Made by a program: the position numbers and the translations under genes. 64,000 nt of DNA from Gimesia alba (lineage in GTDB: Bacteria > Planctomycetota > Planctomycetia > Planctomycetales > Planctomycetaceae): the NCBI RefSeq assembly GCF_007744675.1, contig NZ_CP036269.1, positions 4,815,546-4,879,545 of the forward strand, given 5' to 3'. Positions 37,093 through 43,706 of the stretch are shown here, one piece after another. The notes beneath the pieces are model-generated. The model was not told the DNA's origin. It did no database searches and saw only the letters and a list, made by a program, of their open reading frames with translations. Position 1 is the stretch's first letter, and the number at the start of each line of letters is the position of its first letter.

Positions 37093-39771
37093 TTATTCGA
37101 TCACCAGTTCAATGTCTTCATAGGTTTCGCCTGATTTCAAGTTGACCTTCTCCCATGTTCCAGGCAAGCCGGAAGTCGCGATAAAATGAAATGGTTCCAC
37201 TCGGATATAATTCTCTCCGGGCCGAATGAATTTCAATTCAAATATCCCATCCGCATTGGTCTTTGTTGTGGGGTCGTAATAGCGATTTACCAGTAAGTCT
37301 GCTGCCTGAGCACCCACGCGCAGCCCTTTCACGCTTCGACCACTGGCAGAAACGACACGTCCTTTAACAGTACAGGGGCGGGTTAACGTCAGGTTGAAGT
37401 GATCGAACTTCTCGTTCGGACTGGAATGAACGGGTTGGCTCACTCCATTGGCCCAGTTGCGCCATTGCTGGTACTTGCCATCATGCGCAATCAAATTGTA
37501 TTCGAAACGGTTTCCGGCCGGCATGACGACGCGATAACTGCCATCATCCTTTGTTGTGACACTGTAACGAGTATCGCCGGTCAAGGAGTTCCCACTGCCA
37601 CTTTTGGCCGGAGCGACCGTCGCTCCAGCAACGGGATTCCCATCGGGGTCCAGAACTTTTCCTGAAAACTCAACACCTTTCTCAACCACAATCGTAACGG
37701 GGGCCATTCCGATCGAAAGGTCAAAGGTTAAGTCATCAAAGTTTCGCTGCCAGCCGTTTTGTTGAATCGTCTTGTGTTGCCATTCTTTCACGGCATCGGA
37801 AGACCACCAGCGACCTAAAATTCCATGAAAATAACCAGTAACCCCATTTATTTTTTGAGACTTTCCATAGCCAACCTGAAAACTATATTCACCAGGCAAC
37901 ATTCCTTCGATCACAATTCTACCGTCCGCATCAGACTTGCCGAAAACAGAACGATTCTGCCAGGACCAGAGCACGACCTGCTCCACAGGTTTACCCGTAT
38001 CAGCGTCGATTACCCGGGCCTCAAAACGGACGCCCTGCTTCAGTTGAAGATCCAGCGACTTCGCCTGGTTTTTGTCGACAACGATATTCGGCACACGCGC
38101 CACGCCGACCCCGGGGACAGAAACACGCATCTCATAGGTATCAGGAAAAACGTACATTCGATAACGGCCAGCTGCATCTGTCATTGTCGCGGTCTTCACC
38201 TCTTTGATCAATACTCCGTTACCTTGTTTAGGTCCCTGCAGACCTTGGACCGTGGCATCAGGCACCGGTTTCCCGCTAGGGTCAAACAATTGACCTTCGA
38301 TATAGGTTTTATTATTTAACATAACGGTCAAGATGTCCCCTCCACAGGCCTGTTGAAATATATAGTGTGGTGAATAGCCAGGCTTACTGATGCGGACTTC
38401 CGCGCGACCGCCATCTGATTTCGGTTTCAGCCTGAACACGCCCTGCTTGTTCGTTTTGGTTTCCGTCCCTTTCCACCACGTCCAGGCATCAACCAGCACG
38501 CCTTCTATCGGTTTTCCCGCTTCATCGATGACAATACCCACAATTTCATCGGGAGCAGCCGGCTTCGGTTGTTCGACTTCAGTTTCTGTCTTTGGAGCAT
38601 TGGTGACAGCAATTTTTTCCACAGTATTTTTTTCCTGAGACGCCGGACGATCGGCGGCCGGTTCCGCGATCGAAGGAACCTGAAAAGCCAGAAGACAGAA
38701 CAACCCTAGAACGATCGCAGTCGTAATCAGACTGCCGGTTTCAAACAAGCGGTCTTTCGGCCTGCGGTTAAAGCCCATTATCCGTTCAATCCGAATGCCC
38801 AGTATGGATTCACGACCGGTTGCAGAAACGGCAATTGGATTCACTCTGGTCGGCACCGTTTTCGCAATTTCCGCGACATCGATCAGTAAATTCGCATACT
38901 CATCAGCGTGACTACCCGCTGCAACGACAGCGGCGTCGCAGCAAAACTCGCGTTCCAGTCGGACCCGTTTGGAAATCAACCAGACTACTGGGTGAAAGAA
39001 GAGGACTGCTTCCAATGTATTCTGAGCCAGATTAAACAGATGATCGTAACGTCGGATGTGGGTCAATTCATGAAACAGAATCTGCTCCAGTTGTTCCGGT
39101 TTTAATTGAGTCAGGCAGGCTAAAGGCAGCAGAACCGCCGGTCTCATAATACCAACCACCGACGGAACGCCGACCTGCTGACACCACATGACAGGAGGCT
39201 GCAGTGTGAGTCCAATTTGACGAGTAACCTTTTCAATCGAAGCGATGAGTTCCGGTTGGGTCACGGGAGTCGCAAGCCGTCGGTAGACACGGCTGAGATA
39301 AACACCGCATGCCAATCGCGAGGCGAAAAACAACACCCCCACAAAGTACGCCGCAATCAACAGCGGTGCTGCGCGACGAAAATCCCAGGGACGTTTGGCT
39401 ACAGTGAGCCCCGGCTTTTCCGACGGAGCAAGTTCTTCCGACGTGCCCGTATTGATCACCGGACGCGTTTCTATAGCCAGCGGCAGCGTTTCCTGTGCAG
39501 GCGGCTGCACAATGGGTACCGTTTGACCGGATGCCGTGAGAACTTCCGGCGCAGGGAAGACCGTGTCGCTGATAGTCAGATAAGTAACCGGCACACACAG
39601 AGCAAAGATCAGGAGACAAATCAACCCGCAGGCATGCCTCGACTGAGGTGAGCGATTTCGAAGGACTCCCATCAAGATGGCAAATGCGGCTCCAATAATG
39701 AGTCCTTGCCATAATAAATGAACGAAACAGAGCACGAGTTTCACACAGAATTCCTGATTCCAGTCCAGCAT
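37093..39771 (-). CDS. M56 family BlaR1-like protease with CarboxypepD-like repeats (module 3)
   Basis: The ATG at 39771 has AGGAG 8 bases upstream; the frame can also start at a GTG at 39780 that overlaps the BlaI stop. The protein (about 892 aa) has membrane helices near 13-35, 48-66 and 135-155, the zinc motif HELTHIRRYD near residue 234 (Thr instead of the usual Ala), a helix near 350 (SLITTAIVLGLFCLLAF), then CarboxypepD-like repeats (GIVIDEAGKPIEGVLV, GQLFDPSGKPVPDATV, GKVLDPDGNPVAGATV, GRVVSASGRSVKGLRV). It is the sensor partner of the BlaI gene that overlaps it. The ligand is unknown and no penicillin-binding domain is present. Confidence 0.91.
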   Translation of the reverse strand: MLDWNQEFCVKLVLCFVHLLWQGLIIGAAFAILMGVLRNRSPQSRHACGLICLLIFALCVPVTYLTISDTVFPAPEVLTASGQTVPIVQPPAQETLPLAIETRPVINTGTSEELAPSEKPGLTVAKRPWDFRRAAPLLIAAYFVGVLFFASRLACGVYLSRVYRRLATPVTQPELIASIEKVTRQIGLTLQPPVMWCQQVGVPSVVGIMRPAVLLPLACLTQLKPEQLEQILFHELTHIRRYDHLFNLAQNTLEAVLFFHPVVWLISKRVRLEREFCCDAAVVAAGSHADEYANLLIDVAEIAKTVPTRVNPIAVSATGRESILGIRIERIMGFNRRPKDRLFETGSLITTAIVLGLFCLLAFQVPSIAEPAADRPASQEKNTVEKIAVTNAPKTETEVEQPKPAAPDEIVGIVIDEAGKPIEGVLVDAWTWWKGTETKTNKQGVFRLKPKSDGGRAEVRISKPGYSPHYIFQQACGGDILTVMLNNKTYIEGQLFDPSGKPVPDATVQGLQGPKQGNGVLIKEVKTATMTDAAGRYRMYVFPDTYEMRVSVPGVGVARVPNIVVDKNQAKSLDLQLKQGVRFEARVIDADTGKPVEQVVLWSWQNRSVFGKSDADGRIVIEGMLPGEYSFQVGYGKSQKINGVTGYFHGILGRWWSSDAVKEWQHKTIQQNGWQRNFDDLTFDLSIGMAPVTIVVEKGVEFSGKVLDPDGNPVAGATVAPAKSGSGNSLTGDTRYSVTTKDDGSYRVVMPAGNRFEYNLIAHDGKYQQWRNWANGVSQPVHSSPNEKFDHFNLTLTRPCTVKGRVVSASGRSVKGLRVGAQAADLLVNRYYDPTTKTNADGIFELKFIRPGENYIRVEPFHFIATSGLPGTWEKVNLKSGETYEDIELVIE

Positions 39772-39776
39772 TTCGA

Positions 39777-40160
39777 TCACTCCTGATTACGGCGGTTGAC
39801 AAACTCTCGTAACTGCGAAATCTCCTCGTTAGATAGATCCGATGTCTCCAGCAAATTCAGCATGGCCGCTGCAGCCGACCCGTTAAACACACGGGTTACC
39901 AAATCGTGCATCATGCGTTTGGAGGTCGCTTTTTCCGTCACGCTGGCACGATACAGATAGCTGCCCCCCACTTTTCGGCGTTTCACATAGCCTTTCTCTT
40001 CCATGATTCCCAGAATCGTCATCACGGATTGATACGTCACGTCCCGCTCTGGATTGAGGGCATCCCTTATCGCATGCCCTGAAAGCGGGCCTTGCTGCCA
40101 GAGTCGTTTTAAAATTTCCAGTTCCAGTTCCGTGGGATACCGGGTTGTCTGTCTTGCCAT
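39777..40160 (-). CDS. BlaI/MecI/CopY family transcriptional repressor (module 3)
   Basis: The ATG at 40160 is chosen because AAGGA lies 7 bases upstream; a TTG two codons earlier would overlap it. The winged helix reads YPTELELEILKRLWQQGPLSGHAIRDALNPERDVTYQSVMTILGIMEEKGYVKRRKVGGSYLYRA, followed by the dimer region HDLVTRVFNGSAAAAMLNLLETSDLSNEEISQLREFV. It should bind the AATCGA-type palindromes around its promoter. Its stop codon lies within a few bases of the M56 start, so the two are translated together. Confidence 0.93.
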   Translation of the reverse strand: MARQTTRYPTELELEILKRLWQQGPLSGHAIRDALNPERDVTYQSVMTILGIMEEKGYVKRRKVGGSYLYRASVTEKATSKRMMHDLVTRVFNGSAAAAMLNLLETSDLSNEEISQLREFVNRRNQE

Positions 40161-40174
40161 TTCCAAGTCCTTAG

Positions 40175-40253
40175 AATCGAATTCTTTCGATTTATGCTCC
40201 GATTAGATCAGACCCCACACCGCGCGTCAAGACATAATCTAATTAATTCGATT
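40175..40253 (-). promoter_or_regulatory. Promoter of module 3 flanked by two matching palindromes
   Basis: On the reverse strand TTGACG (40230-40225) and TCTAAT (40207-40202) are 17 bases apart. AATCGAATTCTTTCGATT (40175-40192) lies just downstream of the expected start site, and the related AATCTAATTAATTCGATT (40236-40253) lies just upstream of the -35. Their centres are 61 bases apart. Two similar sites on each side of the promoter suggest cooperative or looping repression by the BlaI protein. Confidence 0.65.
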
Positions 40254-40276
40254 ATCAAACCCTCTTTATATGTCCT

Positions 40277-40300
40277 GTTAAGAGCGCCAGCCCTCTTAAC
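40277..40300. repeat. 8-bp inverted repeat between module 3 and a pseudogene fragment
   Basis: GTTAAGAG (40277-40284) and CTCTTAAC (40293-40300) are perfect inverted arms around CGCCAGCC. No T-run follows. It could be another protein-binding site or an RNA hairpin; its purpose is unclear. Confidence 0.45.
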
Positions 40301-40356
40301 ATCTGAGACAGTTTGCCCCCTTTTGAATGCAACATCTTGCCTGAGAGTCGTCAAAA

Positions 40357-40520
40357 GGAATCTATGAGATCCTGCCTGCGAATGCGACGATAGATGTGTC
40401 TGAACCGCTGGATAACTCAACTGAAAGCTCGCAGGAAGTCCAGGAAGAATCGACCCTGCTCACACCATTGAACAAGGCACTGCGAGTGTCACTGGCATTG
40501 TACCAGAGAACTGGGAAGCA
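40357..40520 (+). pseudogene. Decayed fragment of the glutamine amidotransferase 3' end
   Basis: The + strand here reads GIYEILPANATIDVSEPLD, which aligns with GTYGSLPADATIVVSEPLD near the C-terminus of the amidotransferase at 36187-37005. After a small insertion and a two-base shift near 40463, the other frame reads EQGTASVTGIVPENW against AQGAVSVSVFVPET of the intact gene. The DNA aligns base by base between 40357 and about 40510. There is no start, and the frame is broken, so it is a relic. It marks a duplication or rearrangement linking the two sides of module 3. Confidence 0.7.
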
Positions 40521-40607
40521 AGAAGCAGGTCGCATGCAACAAAATCTTCACCGACTGGATTCATTCTTGCAAATCAATAAAACCCAGCCGGTTGTTTTGA
40601 AGATTGA

Positions 40608-41102
40608 TCATTCAGCACCTATAATCTTCATGACGTTTTCAACATGGGCGTGTTGCTTGCGAGTCCCTTCCAGTAAAATGACTTTACTGGATTGAATCTC
40701 GAACTGGTCGGCCCAACTGGGGGGCATGACGGTTCTCTTCCGGTCCATATCAAGCACGGAAACCTCTGTTGTGGAAACAACGAGCTGAAACCGCGTGGCT
40801 ATCTTGAACGTTTCCATGGCTTGTGCAAACGATTCTGCAGCCTGTTTACTTTTAAAGAAGTATGCTCTCAGTGAAGAATCGACTCCCGAAAGGGAAATGA
40901 GTTTTGCATTCTTGATTTTGGGCAGGTTAGCCTCCGGTGTGTTAACACGAGGATGTCGCTTTTTCTCTTTCTGTGCTGCAGCCGGAGTGCTAAGCGGGCT
41001 CCCCGCAACAGGTAACAGAATCAGGGCAATCAATCCGTAACAGAGTATGACAGTAAAACGGGAACCAGACTCAGTGGATTTGACTCGGGGATGACCAACC
41101 AT
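40608..41102 (-). CDS. Free-standing paralogue of the C-terminal part of the module 4 M56 protein
   Basis: GAGGAGAAGAAAA before the ATG is a strong ribosome-binding site. The 164-aa protein has one N-terminal membrane helix (RFTVILCYGLIALILLPVAG) and then IKNAKLISLSGVDSSLRAYFFKSK, FKIATRFQLVVSTTE and VMPPSWADQFE to the end, GTRKQHAHVENVMKIIGAE. Each block aligns in order with the last 170 residues of the M56 protein just upstream (for example VKSRLSGTSRLVVLSCGLVV, LISWSGNESSCRAYFFKTEK, GTRKEHARIEQLM). It is therefore a partial tandem duplication that kept a start signal, and has lost the protease. It lies 45 bases after the M56 stop and is probably cotranscribed. Confidence 0.82.
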   Translation of the reverse strand: MVGHPRVKSTESGSRFTVILCYGLIALILLPVAGSPLSTPAAAQKEKKRHPRVNTPEANLPKIKNAKLISLSGVDSSLRAYFFKSKQAAESFAQAMETFKIATRFQLVVSTTEVSVLDMDRKRTVMPPSWADQFEIQSSKVILLEGTRKQHAHVENVMKIIGAE

Positions 41103-41147
41103 TTTTCTTCTCCTCTTCTAAATACAGAGATTGACTTCATAGTGCCG

Positions 41148-42632
41148 CTACTCAGCACCTAAAGCACGCATCAATTGTTCGATACGGGCGTGCTCTTTTC
41201 GTGTGCCATACAACAGCACATAATTGTCCGAATCGAGTTCATGCTGCCTCGCATGATTAGGGGGCATTACCATTCTTTTCTTGCCGTAATCGGTCAGACT
41301 TGGCTCATCCTCTGAAATCACAACCTGAATTCGAGTGGCAATCTTGAACGCAGCGATTAATTTGGCAAACGACTCGGCCACCTTTTCTGTCTTAAAGAAA
41401 TAGGCTCTGCAGGATGACTCGTTGCCCGACCAGGAGATCAGTCTCGCGTTCTCAATAGTAGGCAGTTTTTTTTCAGCGGTGTTAGGAAACGCGTCCTCCT
41501 GTTTTTCACCTTCTTCTGCTACCGGTGTATTCTGTGCATTCTCCTCGACCGTGATAGTTACCGGGGTCTTTAATTGTGAGGGTGTATCTTGTTGTGCCTG
41601 GACTGGAATCAACGTGAGCACAACAAGTCCACAACTCAAAACGACGAGACGACTCGTACCGGATAATCTGGATTTGACACGGGAACTGGCAATCATTTCG
41701 ATTCTCCTTTTAAGGGACTGTGTTTCACCAAACTGTGCTACCAACCCGGTTGGCACAGAGGAACTGTGAGTAGCATAGTCAACAGCCGCCAGTAAGGTTT
41801 CTGCATACGACTGCCGTGAACCCGACGATCGTTCCATCGCCAGTGCATCACAACAGGCTTCCATCGCCATCAGCATTTCCCGACGGGCGAACCAGGCAAT
41901 GGGGTTCCACCAGAACAGACTCGTCACAATAAAGGCAAGCCAGCTGGAAAGATGGTCATAGCGAACCAGATGGGCGAGTTCATGCGAAAGAATCTGACGA
42001 AGTTGCTCTTCACTTGATTTCTCAATAAAACGCCGCGGCAAAATAAGCATGGTACGACGAATGGAAACCCAGAGCATCGGCGAACAGACGGCATCAACCA
42101 CAACCAGACTGGGAACATTTCTGATTTTGAACGTTGCACAAACATCGTTCACCAATTCCGCTGTTCCCGTTGAGCCCCCCGAGACATCGACCAGCATTCT
42201 GCGTAATCGGAACAGTTGCCGTACCGCCTGTAACCAGATAACGAGTGTCCCCAACAAACTCAAACAGACGGCAGCGATGAACGCAAAAGACGTAATGCGA
42301 GACCAGTCGATTGCACGCTGGTTTGACAGTGGTTCGAAGACACCTTCAGAAGCGGTCGCGTTGAATGTCTCTTCGATATCAGTGATTTGTTTTTCGTTTT
42401 GACTTATCGCGGGCAACGTCTCATGAGATGTCTGCTCGTTTTGTAACACAGGTAAAATCGGCACAGAGACCAGTGGAGGCGTCACGAATTTCAGCAGCAC
42501 AATAAACCAGAGACAGTGCCGGAGTGCGGGGCGTTCTCGCAAAATTCGCGTCGCTCCCAGCAGCCAGAGAACTGCAGCTGCTACCATGACCAGCAGCATG
42601 TTCCAAATCAGAAAATGAAGCAGGGTTTGCAT
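41148..42632 (-). CDS. M56 family BlaR1-like protease, short form (module 4)
   Basis: The 494-aa protein has membrane helices near 7-27, 40-60 and 113-135, the zinc motif HELAHLVRYD at residues 217-221, and a helix near 325-345 (RLVVLSCGLVVLTLIPV). Instead of CarboxypepD repeats the end is a compact domain of about 110 residues (IENARLISWSGNESSCRAYFFKTE ... YGTRKEHARIEQLMRALGAE) that is duplicated in the next gene. This domain is presumably the periplasmic sensor. It starts 11 bases after the BlaI stop. The signal is unknown. Confidence 0.9.
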   Translation of the reverse strand: MQTLLHFLIWNMLLVMVAAAVLWLLGATRILRERPALRHCLWFIVLLKFVTPPLVSVPILPVLQNEQTSHETLPAISQNEKQITDIEETFNATASEGVFEPLSNQRAIDWSRITSFAFIAAVCLSLLGTLVIWLQAVRQLFRLRRMLVDVSGGSTGTAELVNDVCATFKIRNVPSLVVVDAVCSPMLWVSIRRTMLILPRRFIEKSSEEQLRQILSHELAHLVRYDHLSSWLAFIVTSLFWWNPIAWFARREMLMAMEACCDALAMERSSGSRQSYAETLLAAVDYATHSSSVPTGLVAQFGETQSLKRRIEMIASSRVKSRLSGTSRLVVLSCGLVVLTLIPVQAQQDTPSQLKTPVTITVEENAQNTPVAEEGEKQEDAFPNTAEKKLPTIENARLISWSGNESSCRAYFFKTEKVAESFAKLIAAFKIATRIQVVISEDEPSLTDYGKKRMVMPPNHARQHELDSDNYVLLYGTRKEHARIEQLMRALGAE

Positions 42633-42643
42633 CAGGAAGGTTC

Positions 42644-43042
42644 CTAGTCTTTGATATTTTTGATCATTTTCTCAATCGCCGCACGATTCTTGTCACTGAA
42701 TTCGACCTGATTCACTAATGAAAGCAGCATCGGTGCCAGTGAACCGCCAAAATGACTGTCCGCCATCTTTTTTAATTGCCGACCGACAAAAGCCTCACGG
42801 CTGATGGTCGCCGAAAAACGATGCGCAAAGCCCGTCTTATCGACCTGGACCAACCCTTTCTCCATCAGTCGATCCAGGAAACTTTTTACACCGCCGTGCA
42901 GAGAATGTTCGTGCCGACCATACATCTTCAACACAATCTCACGCACCGCCACCCCGTCCGGTTCCTCCCACAGGATTTCCAGCACAGACAATTCCGCGTC
43001 TGTCACATCGCTGACCTCTGGAGCTTTTGCTTTCTTTGCCAT
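42644..43042 (-). CDS. BlaI/MecI/CopY family transcriptional repressor (module 4)
   Basis: The 132-aa protein has VTDAELSVLEILWEEPDGVAVREIVLKMYGRHEHSLHGGVKSFLDRLMEKGLVQVDKTGFAHRFSA, the BlaI winged helix with an unusual HEHSLHGGVKS recognition region, and a dimer tail (VGRQLKKMADSHFGGSLAPMLLSLV ... NRAAIEKMIKNI). It leads a three-gene operon with the short M56 protein and its duplicated tail. Two tandem palindromes lie just upstream of the gene. Confidence 0.92.
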   Translation of the reverse strand: MAKKAKAPEVSDVTDAELSVLEILWEEPDGVAVREIVLKMYGRHEHSLHGGVKSFLDRLMEKGLVQVDKTGFAHRFSATISREAFVGRQLKKMADSHFGGSLAPMLLSLVNQVEFSDKNRAAIEKMIKNIKD

Positions 43043-43069
43043 GATTCAATTCCTGATTGACCAACCACT

Positions 43070-43116
43070 CTCATACATTCTGCATGAGACCTTAATGCAT
43101 TTTGCATGAGAGTCAA
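43070..43116 (-). promoter_or_regulatory. Tandem palindromic operators and -35-like box of module 4
   Basis: CTCATACATTCTGCATGAG (43070-43088) and TTAATGCATTTTGCATGAG (43092-43110) are two related imperfect palindromes (arms of the CTCATGCA type, 3-base centre) 22 bases apart centre to centre, about two helical turns. A -35-like TTGACT lies at 43116-43111 on the reverse strand; I see no convincing -10 at the right distance, so the start site is uncertain. Confidence 0.6.
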
Positions 43117-43229
43117 CCCTATACGTCAAATAAATCATTGATTCAATTCATCTTCAGTCACGTAAGCCATGAACTGGAGTTGAGATAAATCATGTTATTT
43201 TCTTTTTCCTCTCAAAGAATGATTCTCTC

Positions 43230-43278
43230 TTGACACCTAGGACAAATTGTCCTACCCTACCTGCGACATTATGTCCCA
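43230..43278 (+). promoter_or_regulatory. Promoter and two palindromic operators of module 5
   Basis: TTGACA (43230-43235) and TACCCT (43253-43258) are 17 bases apart. TAGGACAAATTGTCCTA (43238-43254) is a perfect palindrome with 8-bp arms filling the spacer. A second, weaker site TGCGACATTATGTCCCA (43262-43278), with core GACATTATGTC, lies at the expected start site, 24 bases away centre to centre. The BlaI start follows at 43297 with AAAGGAGAG before it. Confidence 0.75.
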
Positions 43279-43296
43279 GACAAAGGAGAGACTGGA

Positions 43297-43689
43297 ATGG
43301 TGAAACAACCCCGTGATGTAACGGAAGCAGAATTGAATGTCCTGCAGGTGTTGTGGCGTAAAGGGCCGCTCACAATTCGCGGGATTACCGAATTTCTGGA
43401 GCCGCAGTGGGTCGACGCTTATTACTCGACCGTCAAAAAACTGTTGGAACGCCTGGAGACGAAAGGCTTCGTACAGCGTGAATCCTCTGGCATTGCTTTC
43501 ATTTATGAAGCGACAATCGCACGCGACGATCTGGTCGGCCGCCGTCTGCAGGACGTTGCGGAAACCCTCTGCGAAGGTTCGTTGACACCGCTCCTGACAC
43601 AACTGGCACAGCATCACGATCTAAGCAAAAAACAGCAGAAAGTCTTAATGGATCTGATTGAAGATCTGGCAAAGCAAGCGAAACACTAA
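43297..43689 (+). CDS. BlaI/MecI/CopY family transcriptional repressor (module 5)
   Basis: The 130-aa protein reads MVKQPRDVTEAELNVLQVLWRKGPLTIRGITEFLEPQWVDAYYSTVKKLLERLETKGFVQRESSGIAFIYEA, a typical BlaI winged helix, then a dimer region (VGRRLQDVAETLCEGSLTPLLTQLA). AAAGGAG lies before the start. It is divergent from module 4 and its operators differ from those of module 4, so each repressor should act on its own side. The M56 partner starts 17 bases after its stop. Confidence 0.94.
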   Translation: MVKQPRDVTEAELNVLQVLWRKGPLTIRGITEFLEPQWVDAYYSTVKKLLERLETKGFVQRESSGIAFIYEATIARDDLVGRRLQDVAETLCEGSLTPLLTQLAQHHDLSKKQQKVLMDLIEDLAKQAKH

Positions 43690-43706
43690 ACCAAACGGAG
43701 TTGGAT

